Shown: positions 1-5,679, numbered from the stretch's first letter. The stretch is DNA of 8,098 nt from JBDTSW01 sp039930945 (GCA_039930945.1 JBDTSW010000097.1:1-8098); one strand, 5' to 3'. Notes: generated by a model not told the origin, from the letters alone. Numbers and translations are program-made.

Positions 1-165
1 GCAGATCTGACGCCGTTGCAGATCGGGATCAGGCCGAACCGGCGAGCGCCTTTGCCACGCGTGATACAAACGCGAAGCCTTCGCCGGCCCGCCCTGGGCG
101 AGCGCGAGCGCAGCCGTCAGAAATCCATCTGCGGCTACGACTACCCCTGATCAGGCCGAATCCAC
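1..165. other. Upstream flank without a confident gene
   Basis: No gene is convincing here. A + strand frame is open from base 1 to a TGA at 148-150 and could be the tail of a gene starting outside the window, but its codon use is not persuasive and I recognise nothing in its translation. Another + frame and one - frame are also open, as expected for GC-rich DNA. The stretch holds a 12-bp direct repeat (GATCAGGCCGAA at 27-38 and 149-160). It presumably carries the promoter of the sigma-factor gene, but I cannot point to a clear -10/-35 pair. Confidence 0.4.
27..160. repeat. 12-bp direct repeat before the sigma-factor gene
   Basis: GATCAGGCCGAA occurs at 27-38 and again at 149-160, the second copy ending six bases before the GTG start. 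The spacing is 122 bases. It could be a regulator-binding site present in two copies, or chance in GC-rich DNA. Confidence 0.5.
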
Positions 166-810
166 GTGGCGAACTTCGAACCGAGAAATGACGATGAGCT
201 CTCCCGGCTCGACGACGAGGCTCTGCTTGAGCACATCGCCCTTGCTCGCGCCAGAGGGCAATCCGAGCAGGCCCAGCGGGCGCTCGCGATCATCGTCTTC
301 CGCTACCACGACGACATCGTTCGCCGGGTGGCGATCAAGGTCCCGCGCGCCGATGTCGAGGATGTCGCTCAAGAGGCCGTCGTGAGCGCCATCCGCTCCA
401 AGCTGGACGGCAAGTCGATTGGCGAGTTCCGCAGCTGGCTCAACCGGATCGTCGGCCGGCGGATCGCCGACTTCACCCGCAAGCCCAGCGTCGACACCAC
501 CCCGTTGCCGGAGGAGCACGGCGACGACGAGTCCATCTGGGGCACGTCCGGCTCGGTACCCGCCGAGACCGGAGAGATCGAGATCAACGAGCTGGTCGAG
601 ATCGCGATGCAGAAGCTGTCCGAGGCCCACCGCGAGGTGATCGAGCGCTTCGTCTTCGAGGGCGGGGGCGCCGCCGACACGGTCGATCATGTCAACGCCA
701 AGTTCCCTGACCTGAACCCCCCGATGAGCGAAGCCAACGTCTCGCAGATCGCCAAGCGCTTTCGCACGCGGCTGCGCGAGCTGCTCGAAGAGTCGGATAA
801 TCCGGGCTAG
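166..810 (+). CDS. Sigma-70-like (ECF-type) RNA polymerase sigma factor
   Basis: Likely a small alternative sigma factor that directs RNA polymerase to a limited promoter set. The 214-residue product has a region-2-like part at about residues 40-106: an ED-VAQEA stretch at 65-71 resembles region 2.2, and FRSWLNRIVGRRIADFTRK at 88-106 resembles regions 2.3-2.4. A linker rich in Pro, Asp and Glu follows at 107-140. The region-4-like helix-turn-helix spans about 150-207, opening with LSEAHREVIERF and ending with the recognition-like helix SEANVSQIAKRFRTRLREL. The spacing inside this HTH is longer than in typical ECF factors, with a Gly/Ala/Asp-rich insertion at about 166-186. The GTG at 166 was chosen because the next in-frame Met lies far inside the protein; no clear SD precedes it. 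It heads a run of four same-strand genes ending with an ImmA/IrrE peptidase, so its activity may be controlled by those partners. Family assignment rests on motif pattern alone. Confidence 0.8.
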   Translation: MANFEPRNDDELSRLDDEALLEHIALARARGQSEQAQRALAIIVFRYHDDIVRRVAIKVPRADVEDVAQEAVVSAIRSKLDGKSIGEFRSWLNRIVGRRIADFTRKPSVDTTPLPEEHGDDESIWGTSGSVPAETGEIEINELVEIAMQKLSEAHREVIERFVFEGGGAADTVDHVNAKFPDLNPPMSEANVSQIAKRFRTRLRELLEESDNPG

Positions 811-833
811 GCCCGCGAACCCCCGTGATCGCG

Positions 834-1478
834 ATGAGCGACGTCGACCGACTTCTATCCGAGTACATCTCAGAGCACCGCGCCGGCGGTGAGGCAGACC
901 CCGTGGCCTACCTCGACCAGCTCGAGGGCGCCGACCGGGAGGAGCTGGCGGCGCTGCTCGATGCCTACCTCCAGCGCGCGCCCGCTCGCGAGTGGGACGC
1001 GGACGCGTTCCGCGGCTCGGAGGCCGAGCGGCTGACCGAGTCGCTGCACCGCTCGCTGGGCGGGCGCGCGGGCCTGTGGCCGGTGGTGCTGCCGCGTTTG
1101 CGGGAACGGGCGCAGGTGAAGCGGGCGGAGCTGGTGGCCCGGCTCGGCGCCGCCCTCGGCGTCGGCGACCGGGAGGACAAGGTCGCCGGCTACTACCACG
1201 GCATGGAGCAGGGAAGCCTGGAATCCGACGGCGTCTCCGACCGGGTGCTGGGAGCGCTGGGCGAGATCGTCGGGGCGAGCGTCGAGAGCCTGCGAAAGGC
1301 GGGCGAGAACCTCTCGGCCGGGATGGCGGAGCTGGGCTCAGACAAGACCGATCAGGCGTTCACGCGAATGCGCAGCGCTGGAGAGGGCGAAGAAGCCGGT
1401 GCGGATGAGGCCTCAGCGGAGCGAATGCCCGAGGGGGACTGGGACGAAGTGGACGAGCTCTTCAGGGGCAGGAAGTGA
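834..1478 (+). CDS. Putative XRE-like HTH regulator with acidic tail (possible peptidase target or sigma regulator)
   Basis: I do not recognise this as a named family, but its layout is informative. Residues 1-50 form a helical, acidic segment (RLLSEYISEHRAGGEADPVAYL...) of a kind also seen near the N-termini of some bacterial signalling proteins. Residues about 85-156 look like a diverged XRE/Cro-type helix-turn-helix: LRERAQVKRAELVARLGAAL, then a turn region, then VLGALGEIVGASVESLRKAG. A Glu/Asp/Ala-rich tail ends in DWDEVDELFRGRK. The gene starts about 23 bases after the sigma-factor stop. An alternative in-frame GTG at 825 would add three residues; neither start has a good SD. Its stop overlaps the GTG of the next gene, implying coupled translation. 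In ImmA/ImmR and IrrE/DdrO pairs the peptidase acts on an XRE repressor encoded nearby, so I infer this protein is the likely substrate and may bind DNA or the sigma factor. That role is inference. Confidence 0.72.
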   Translation: MSDVDRLLSEYISEHRAGGEADPVAYLDQLEGADREELAALLDAYLQRAPAREWDADAFRGSEAERLTESLHRSLGGRAGLWPVVLPRLRERAQVKRAELVARLGAALGVGDREDKVAGYYHGMEQGSLESDGVSDRVLGALGEIVGASVESLRKAGENLSAGMAELGSDKTDQAFTRMRSAGEGEEAGADEASAERMPEGDWDEVDELFRGRK

Positions 1479-1759
1479 TTCTCGGTCAGCGCCGTGCCCT
1501 GATCACCGACCTCCAACCCATGATCAATCGACTTCGAGATCCAATCACCCTGTTCCGCTTCGCCCTCAAAGAGCGGGATTGGCCCCTGGCGGGCCTGCTG
1601 GCAGGGACGCTCGGCCGGGACGTGAACATGCGCTCGAGCCTCGAGCACGAGGTCCGCGCCTCGGCCTCGACTGCTGACGACGGGCCCGCTTCGCTGGGCG
1701 CGCTGCGCACGCTGGGGGCGCTGATCCGGCTGCTTGGCCCACAGCGCCGCCGCGGCTAG
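1475..1759 (+). CDS. Small hypothetical protein in the sigma/ImmA cassette
   Basis: A 94-residue protein I do not recognise. It is supported by strongly G/C-biased third codon positions, by filling the gap between two better-supported genes, and by its GTG start overlapping the upstream TGA (bases 1475-1478 read GTGA), a typical translational-coupling arrangement. AGGGGCAGGAA just upstream can serve as a weak SD. The protein is mostly helical in character, with Leu/Arg-rich segments at both ends (LQPMINRLRDPITLFRFALKE near the N-terminus, LGALRTLGALIRLLG near the C-terminus) and a Ser/Ala/Asp linker between. No catalytic motif or convincing membrane span is visible. An in-frame ATG at 1520 is a possible later start. 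Its place between the HTH protein and the metallopeptidase suggests an accessory role in that circuit. Confidence 0.6.
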   Translation: MILGQRRALITDLQPMINRLRDPITLFRFALKERDWPLAGLLAGTLGRDVNMRSSLEHEVRASASTADDGPASLGALRTLGALIRLLGPQRRRG

Positions 1760-1772
1760 GGTCGGCACACCG

Positions 1773-2327
1773 ATGGCGGCGATCAACCGAGAGCCGATCG
1801 AGGGCCGCGCCGAGGATGTGCTGGCCGGCGTCGACCCCTACGTCTGGGGCAAGCGCAAGCCGCCGATCCCGGTCGAGGACATCGCCGACAGCTGCTTCGG
1901 CCTGCGCGTCTGCGACAAGTCGCCCGCGGAGCTGCGCGCCGCGCCCGGCTGTCCCGAGCTTGCCGAGGGCGACACCCTCTCCGGCCTGCTGCTGCCGAGC
2001 CTGGCCGAGGTCTGGGTCAACGCCGAGGAGGCCTCCCAATGGCCCACCCGCCGGCGGTTCACGATCGCCCACGAGATCGGCCACTGGGTGATGCACCGCG
2101 GCCAGCAGACGCTCTTCTGCCGCTCCAAGGCCGTCCAGGCCGACGAGCAGGACGTCGAGGGCCCCGACATCGAGGAGGAGGCCTCGATCTTCGCCGCCGC
2201 CCTGCTCATGCCCCGCGACCTGATGCGCACCTACTGGGAGGGCTCCGGCCAGCGCCACGACGCGATGTGCAAGATCTTCAACTGCTCAGGCGCCGCGATG
2301 GGACGACGGCTGCACACGGCGCTGTGA
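1773..2327 (+). CDS. ImmA/IrrE-type zinc metallo-endopeptidase
   Basis: A probable cytosolic zinc endopeptidase of the ImmA/IrrE (COG2856) type, whose known members cleave or inactivate XRE-family repressors (ImmA acts on ImmR in ICEBs1; IrrE/PprI acts on DdrO in Deinococcus). The 184-residue product carries the zinc motif HEIGH at residues 100-104 within RRRFTIAHEIGHWVMH. The family's downstream signature EEEASIFAAALLMP follows at about 134-147, in which Glu136 is the expected third zinc ligand. The N-terminal 90 residues contain the usual poorly conserved lead-in and a strand reading VWVN just before the helix with the active site. I prefer the ATG at 1773, 13 bases after the preceding stop with AGGG upstream. 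A TTG at 1734 would overlap the previous gene and add 13 residues of low complexity. It is the last gene of the sigma/HTH/unknown run and ends 8 bases from the convergent toxin gene. All catalytic residues appear intact. Confidence 0.88.
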   Translation: MAAINREPIEGRAEDVLAGVDPYVWGKRKPPIPVEDIADSCFGLRVCDKSPAELRAAPGCPELAEGDTLSGLLLPSLAEVWVNAEEASQWPTRRRFTIAHEIGHWVMHRGQQTLFCRSKAVQADEQDVEGPDIEEEASIFAAALLMPRDLMRTYWEGSGQRHDAMCKIFNCSGAAMGRRLHTAL

Positions 2328-2335
2328 GCGACGAC

Positions 2336-2770
2336 CTAAACGCCGAGCTCGGGAAGCACCTCGAAGCCCTCGCGCGCCGCCGCATCCCGCAGGCGCTGGT
2401 CGAAGCAGACGAAAGGGGGGCGTCGGCCGAACCCACCCCGCCACGCGTTCGCGGCGGCGAGCTGGAGCGCGTCCGCGGCTCGCAGGGGGTGGACGGCGAG
2501 GAGCCGCTCGGCGGCGGCGCGGATAGCCTCGGACGGCTGCAGCTCCACCCACTCGGCCTCGAACTGGTCGAGCAGCCCCAGCGACTCACCCGCGCTGGCT
2601 GCGCTCACCTCGCCTTGCCGCTCGCGCCGACGGACTGCCGAGACGCATTCGACTCGAGTACCCCACCAGACCGCGCTCGCACGGTCGACCACGAGCAGGT
2701 TGCGTAGCTCATCCGACCATCGCTCGTCCATCAGCAGCGGAACCACGGCTGAGGCGTCCCAGAAGCGCAC
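2336..2770 (-). CDS. VapC-like PIN-domain toxin (ribonuclease)
   Basis: A 144-residue PIN-domain protein, the expected size for a VapC-type toxin. Such toxins are Mg-dependent ribonucleases that cut RNA and stop translation when the partner antitoxin is lost. The acidic PIN residues are visible: Asp5 in MRFWDASAVV, Glu41 in RVECVSAVRRRE, Asp100 in LRAADALQLAAA, and Asp124 in CFDQRLRDAA. The start is a GTG three bases after the antitoxin stop, and a purine-rich GCGAGGG stretch upstream lies inside the antitoxin gene, so the two are co-translated. Its 3' end meets the metallopeptidase gene of the opposite strand with only 8 bases between them. All four acidic positions are kept, so the toxin is probably active. 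The RNA target cannot be read from sequence. Confidence 0.9.
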   Translation of the reverse strand: MRFWDASAVVPLLMDERWSDELRNLLVVDRASAVWWGTRVECVSAVRRRERQGEVSAASAGESLGLLDQFEAEWVELQPSEAIRAAAERLLAVHPLRAADALQLAAANAWRGGFGRRPPFVCFDQRLRDAAAREGFEVLPELGV

Positions 2771-2773
2771 CGG

Positions 2774-3055
2774 TCAACGGCCCTCGCTGCGCTCCTCGAG
2801 AAGCGCCTCGAGCAGGGAGCCCCCGGTCGACCGGGGCCGGGGCGCGTTGAGGAACGCGTCGGAGACCCCCGTCCCGACCTTGACCAGACCCGCGCGCTCC
2901 AGCTCGGCCAGATGCTCCCCCTCGGTGAGCCTGGCCGGGCCGATTCGGGCGATCGGTCGACCGCGATCGGTCACCACCACCTCCTCGCCCTGACGCACCC
3001 GCGCCAGGTACTCGCTCAACTTCGCCTTCAGCTCAGCTACGCCTACGGTCATCAT
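2774..3055 (-). CDS. Phd/YefM-like antitoxin (VapB partner of the PIN toxin)
   Basis: A 93-residue antitoxin of the Phd/YefM fold that would bind DNA as a dimer through its N-terminus and wrap the toxin with its C-terminus. Residues 1-45 have the family pattern: VGVAELKAKLSEYLARVRQGEEVVVTDRGRPIARI, that is, a helix followed by a strand and a turn containing DRGRP. After a Pro/Gly-rich linker, the C-terminal SLLEALLEERSEGR is a typical toxin-binding helix. Two adjacent ATG codons (3055 and 3052) could start it; 3055 is preferred because the predicted transcript begins there. It is the first gene of the pair. A palindrome overlapping its -10 makes autorepression by the antitoxin or antitoxin-toxin complex likely. 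Confidence 0.88.
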   Translation of the reverse strand: MMTVGVAELKAKLSEYLARVRQGEEVVVTDRGRPIARIGPARLTEGEHLAELERAGLVKVGTGVSDAFLNAPRPRSTGGSLLEALLEERSEGR

Positions 3056-3090
3056 GTGACCATTATGGTCATATTGACTTGGTTTGTCGA
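3050..3090 (-). promoter_or_regulatory. Leaderless antitoxin promoter with palindromic operator
   Basis: Read on the - strand: TCGACA (3090-3085) as -35, a 17-base spacer, CATAAT (3067-3062) as -10, then six bases to the ATG at 3055. Transcription would therefore start at or next to the A of the start codon, giving a leaderless mRNA. A 15-base inverted repeat, TGACCAT-T-ATGGTCA at 3057-3071, has perfect 7-bp arms and covers the -10. It is a natural operator for autoregulation, as is common for toxin-antitoxin modules. A related half-site (TGACCGT on the - strand) lies in the first codons. The local AT-richness stands out from the GC-rich surroundings. Confidence 0.7.
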
Positions 3091-3172
3091 ATCGAACAGG
3101 GGCCGGCCCTGCCTAAGGAGAGAGCCGCCGCCGCGATCTCGTCCCCCGAAAACCGCGGGCAGGCCGGAGGTC

Positions 3173-3364
3173 TCAGTGCCGCTCGTGCGGCGGCGTCCCG
3201 TAGAAGCCCTCGCGATCGACGAGGCTCATGGTGAGGAGGGCCGCGAGGATGACCACCCAGCTCCAGCCGGCGCCGAGGTCCGCGATCTTGATCACCGCCA
3301 CGCCGGCGGCCACCACCAGGAGGCCGGCCAAGACGGCGGAAAGGAACCGGCGCATGCCCCTCAT
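3173..3364 (-). CDS. Small membrane protein, second of an overlapping pair
   Basis: A 64-residue protein with two hydrophobic stretches: FLSAVLAGLLVVAAGVAVIK near the N-terminus after Arg residues, and WSWVVILAALLTMSLV in the middle. It has a short polar tail rich in His and Glu. It is probably an inner-membrane hairpin; function unknown. I chose the ATG at 3364 because it overlaps the TGA of the upstream small gene (ATGA at 3364-3361) and has GGTGGA a few bases upstream as SD, inside that gene. A longer reading from 3421 would have an unlikely Cys/Arg-rich leader. The next in-frame Met is at 3355. The overlap argues that both tiny genes are real and work together. Confidence 0.6.
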   Translation of the reverse strand: MRGMRRFLSAVLAGLLVVAAGVAVIKIADLGAGWSWVVILAALLTMSLVDREGFYGTPPHERH

Positions 3365-3588
3365 GTTAGTTCCACCAGAAGGTCGAACACAAGAGATGCC
3401 GCCGCGCCGCCGACACTCCACCGCGTAACCACCCAGTCGCGGGGAGTCTGCCCTCCGCGGCGCTCGTGCCGGTAGGCCACCAACGCTCCGAGGAAGGCGC
3501 CGAGTCCCGCTCCCATGAGGAGGTCTGAGATGAAGGGAACGGCCTCCAGTGCGGCGAGCACGCCCTCAACAACCCCGGCGGACCACAT
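3361..3588 (-). CDS. Small membrane protein, first of an overlapping pair
   Basis: A 75-residue protein from the ATG at 3588. It contains a hydrophobic helix with small residues (FISDLLMGAGLGAFLGALVAY), a basic loop (RHERRGG), and a second hydrophobic stretch near the C-terminus (VGGAAASLVFDLLVEL). The size and two-helix layout recall phage holins and other small membrane proteins, but I recognise no family. Its stop codon overlaps the start of the following small membrane protein. The start is uncertain: no strong SD precedes 3588, and the frame stays open upstream to about 3717, where the composition looks random. It is arranged head-to-head with the + strand operon beginning at 3720. Confidence 0.5.
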   Translation of the reverse strand: MWSAGVVEGVLAALEAVPFISDLLMGAGLGAFLGALVAYRHERRGGQTPRDWVVTRWSVGGAAASLVFDLLVELT

Positions 3589-3719
3589 CGCGCCCGCGCC
3601 AGGCCCGGTTACGCCGCCATCGCCCGCGACGCAGCGCGCCATCGGCCACGCTCGAGCTCGCCGCCCCGCCCGCGCTCGCTTGACGTCAGGCCGGGCGCCC
3701 CGCGCACGACTCTCCAACC
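3589..3719. other. Divergent intergenic region
   Basis: This stretch lies between the small membrane pair (leftward) and the three-gene + strand run (rightward), so it should hold promoters for both. A TTGACG at 3680-3685 could be a -35 for the rightward genes, but I see no good -10 at the right distance. Both strands have open frames here that look like composition artefacts. Confidence 0.35.
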
Positions 3720-3968
3720 GTGAGAGAGATCAGCGACAGCCTCGCCCGCGCCTTCGACCGGATCGACGACTTCCAGGCCGTCCAGCGCGGGCGCGACGCC
3801 GAAGCGCTGCGCGAGGCGGTCGAGTGCCTGCAGAAGTCGGTCGGCATCCGCGACCCCGAGCGCTCCCTGCTCGTCGAGCGCCTCGACGCCATCCGCGGCA
3901 GCGGCGAGGCCCGCGGCCACGTCCTGCTCGGTCTCATCCTCGGCCTGATCGCGGCGGAGGAAATCTGA
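3720..3968 (+). CDS. Small hypothetical protein, first of a three-gene run
   Basis: An 82-residue protein I do not recognise. The first 55 residues are charged and helical (ISDSLARAFDRIDDF..., LREAVECLQKSV, RSLLVERLDAIRGSG). The C-terminus is hydrophobic (HVLLGLILGLIAAEEI), possibly a short membrane-touching or dimerising helix. It starts with GTG at 3720 without an SD, so it may be leaderless. The gene is supported by G/C-rich third positions and by its end, which carries a good SD (GGAGG at 3956-3960) for the next gene two bases beyond its stop. Confidence 0.6.
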   Translation: MREISDSLARAFDRIDDFQAVQRGRDAEALREAVECLQKSVGIRDPERSLLVERLDAIRGSGEARGHVLLGLILGLIAAEEI

Positions 3969-3970
3969 GT

Positions 3971-4300
3971 ATGTGGGTTTTCACCACCCAGGGCTTCTAC
4001 AGCGTCGTCGCCCACCGCGACGACCCCGAGCGGGTGATCGTCCGGGCGCGGGCCCGTGAGGATCTCGAGGCGCTGCGCGAGCAGATCCCCTCGCTGCGGA
4101 TCTTCGAGGACACCGACGCCGACTACCGCTGGCGCGCGATCGTCGCCCACGAAAAGTGGGTCGCCGCCGTCGCCATCCTCGCCGCCGGCATCGACTACCC
4201 CAACTTCAAGTCCGCCGTCGGCGAGCGCCAGGGCCATGAGCGCGAGCGGATCTACTCCCAGGTGTGGGGGGAGATGCTGAGCCTGCAACAGCGCGAGTAG
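3971..4300 (+). CDS. Conserved small protein of unknown function ('MW.FTT' type)
   Basis: A 109-residue soluble protein. Its start MWVFTTQGFYSVVAH, the central VRARAREDLEALREQIPSL, the DADYRWRAIVAHEKW stretch, and IDYPNFKSAVGERQGHERERIYSQVWGEM near the C-terminus match, from memory, a widespread actinobacterial and actinophage protein of unknown function. I know of no proven activity. The ATG at 3971 is fixed by the SD GGAGG (3956-3960, ten bases away) and by the conserved MW opening; the frame is open much further upstream but that part is not coding. Conserved Trp, Tyr and His positions in the C-terminal half may form a functional site. It is the middle gene of a tight + strand run. Confidence 0.78.
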   Translation: MWVFTTQGFYSVVAHRDDPERVIVRARAREDLEALREQIPSLRIFEDTDADYRWRAIVAHEKWVAAVAILAAGIDYPNFKSAVGERQGHERERIYSQVWGEMLSLQQRE

Positions 4301-4323
4301 TGCCCCGAGCGCCAACTGTCCGC

Positions 4324-4331
4324 AAAGGAGG
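4324..4331 (+). promoter_or_regulatory. Strong ribosome binding site for the gene at 4339
   Basis: AAAGGAGG lies seven bases before a GTG at 4339. This near-perfect SD decides the start of the downstream gene, whose frame is open further upstream. Such a strong SD is notable among neighbours that mostly lack one. Confidence 0.85.
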
Positions 4332-4338
4332 AACCCAA

Positions 4339-4611
4339 GTGACCGAGCTTCCGGAACGAAAAGAGATGCCGAGCGAGATCCCGATGAACGTCCGCCACAG
4401 CCTCCGCCTGATCACAGAGGACGAGCCCCCGCCCAACCTCCTCACCCGCTTCACCGCGGAGGTAGACGGAGCAGCCAACCTCGCGGAGGCCGTCGAGATC
4501 GCCCGCCGCTACTCCCGCGAGCACCTCGGCGTCGAGCGGATCCCGATGTGGGGAGAGAACGCGGAGGAGGCGGCGAAGCTGGGCTCCGAGGAGAAGGCGC
4601 CGGGTTCCTAG
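4339..4611 (+). CDS. Small hypothetical protein, third of the run
   Basis: A 90-residue acidic, soluble protein I do not recognise. It has a polar N-terminus (TELPERKEMPSEIPMNV), a middle (RHSLRLITEDEPPPNLLTRF) and a helical segment (AANLAEAVEIARRYSREHLG). The Glu/Ala/Gly-rich end (ENAEEAAKLGSEEKAPGS) is probably disordered. The GTG start at 4339 is set by the SD AAAGGAGG. It follows the preceding gene by 38 bases, so it may be cotranscribed. No catalytic motif or membrane span is visible. Confidence 0.65.
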   Translation: MTELPERKEMPSEIPMNVRHSLRLITEDEPPPNLLTRFTAEVDGAANLAEAVEIARRYSREHLGVERIPMWGENAEEAAKLGSEEKAPGS

Positions 4612-4733
4612 GCGGGGGCCAGAGGTGAGACCGCAGTCGTAGAAGGCTGCGCCCCGCGCCGCAACACGGGCCCAGCGGAAGTGCGCTTCATGCAAAGCAG
4701 AACCTCGAGCAGCAATCCCGATCGGAGTCAGCC

Positions 4734-4752
4734 CGGGGATAGAGTCGTTCCA
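4734..4752 (+). promoter_or_regulatory. Possible leaderless promoter of the GIY-YIG gene
   Basis: TAGAGT at 4740-4745 fits the TANNNT pattern of an actinobacterial -10 and ends six bases before the ATG at 4752, the same spacing as in the antitoxin promoter of this window. No SD stands at the usual distance. A -35 match is poor, so this is a moderate call. Confidence 0.35.
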
Positions 4753-5621
4753 TGCCGACCGACACCGCCAGCCCTCCTCCGTCCACCATCAAGGTCTTCT
4801 TGGCGGATGGCGTCCCGGAGGGGCTCTGGATCGTGACCAAGCAGAACTGGACCGGCATCGCCCTTCGCTTCTCCCGAAACACCTACAAGGATGTGCGTGC
4901 GCGACAAGAGTTCGGCAGACCCGGCGTCTACGTACTCGCGGGTGATCCGGCAACGTCCGAACACCAGCGCGAGATCTACGTCGGGGAGGCGGGGGCGGTC
5001 AGGGACCGGCTCAACAACCACCTCAGCGGGCAGGACTTTTGGACCGAAGCCGTCGTCTTCGTGGCCGCAGACGATTTCAACGTCAGCCACGCGAAGTACC
5101 TCGAGGCCCAGCTCCTTGGCCGTGCAAAGGAAGCAAAGCGGTGTGTTCTCAAGAACAACCAGCCGATGCTCGGTCCGACCCTCGGCGAGGCCGAAGCGGC
5201 GGACATGGAGACCTTCCTCGCAGAGATGCTGGTCGTGTACCCAATTCTTGGGGTATCCGCCTTCGAGATGCCCAAGAAGCTCTCAAGCGAAAGGCTTCTC
5301 CTCAGCGGGATTGACACGAGCGCGAAGGGACAGCGGACGGCCGAGGGTTTCCTCGTGTTCGCCGGCGCCACGGCGCGGAAGGAGATGGTCGAATCCGCGC
5401 AGGCGTACCAGAAGATGGTCGCCCTGCGGGAAGAGCTCCTCGAAAACAAGGTCCTAGTTGAAGATGGCGACAAGCTCGTTCTGACGCAGGACTACGTATT
5501 CAGTGCGCCGTCGCTCGCAGCCGCGCTCCTCCTGGGCCGCCCAGCGAACGGACTCACGGAGTGGAAGACCGAGAGCGGCAAGACCCTCAAGGATCTCGAG
5601 AGCGAGGAGGCTGCTGCGTAG
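4752..5621 (+). CDS. GIY-YIG nuclease-family protein with C-terminal DUF4357-like domain
   Basis: A 289-residue probable DNA endonuclease-fold protein. After an N-terminal lead (IKVFLADGVPEGLWIVTKQN), the GIY-YIG core shows GVYVL at 58-62 (the GIY part), IYVGEA at 75-80 (the YIG part), Arg86 in RDRLNNH, the HAKYLEAQLL helix at 113-122 with catalytic-type Glu118, and Asn136 in KNNQP. The C-terminus (about 198-282) has the look of DUF4357: GFLVFAGATA early, then SAPSLAAALLLGRPANGLTEWKTESGKTL. Proteins with this layout occur singly or next to restriction and defence genes. Here it stands alone, with no methyltransferase or helicase beside it. The ATG at 4752 has no SD and may be leaderless. Codon use looks somewhat less G/C-biased than in the neighbours, consistent with separate acquisition. 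The family call is strong; the biological target is unknown. Confidence 0.85.
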   Translation: MPTDTASPPPSTIKVFLADGVPEGLWIVTKQNWTGIALRFSRNTYKDVRARQEFGRPGVYVLAGDPATSEHQREIYVGEAGAVRDRLNNHLSGQDFWTEAVVFVAADDFNVSHAKYLEAQLLGRAKEAKRCVLKNNQPMLGPTLGEAEAADMETFLAEMLVVYPILGVSAFEMPKKLSSERLLLSGIDTSAKGQRTAEGFLVFAGATARKEMVESAQAYQKMVALREELLENKVLVEDGDKLVLTQDYVFSAPSLAAALLLGRPANGLTEWKTESGKTLKDLESEEAAA

Positions 5622-5649
5622 CAGTACGGGTCACGCACCAACGTTCGAT

Positions 5650-5679
5650 GCTGGAGTAGCCCACCGGAGCGACTCCAGC
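5650..5679. terminator. Hairpin downstream of the nuclease gene, possible terminator
   Basis: GCTGGAGT (5650-5657) and ACTCCAGC (5672-5679) form a perfect 8-bp stem with a 14-base loop, 28 bases past the nuclease stop codon. A mildly T-rich stretch (GTTCTTCTTC) follows after a gap. It lacks an immediate U-tract, so intrinsic termination is only possible, not certain. Confidence 0.3.

Noticed and set aside
151..690. Long - strand frame opposite the sigma factor
   Set aside because: It mirrors the sigma-factor gene, has low-complexity Asp/Leu/Gly text and no recognisable domain; the + strand product has clear sigma motifs.
1566..2258. Long - strand frame opposite the metallopeptidase
   Set aside because: It is a compositional shadow of the + strand gene, which carries the HEIGH and EEEASIFAAALLMP signatures.
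2039..2707. + strand frame across the metallopeptidase end and the toxin
   Set aside because: It spans two convergent well-supported genes and its Arg/Pro/Ala-rich translation shows no domain.
3515..3970. 5' extension of the gene starting at 3971
   Set aside because: The frame is open but Arg/Pro-rich and overlaps another likely gene; a good SD and the MW opening place the start at 3971.
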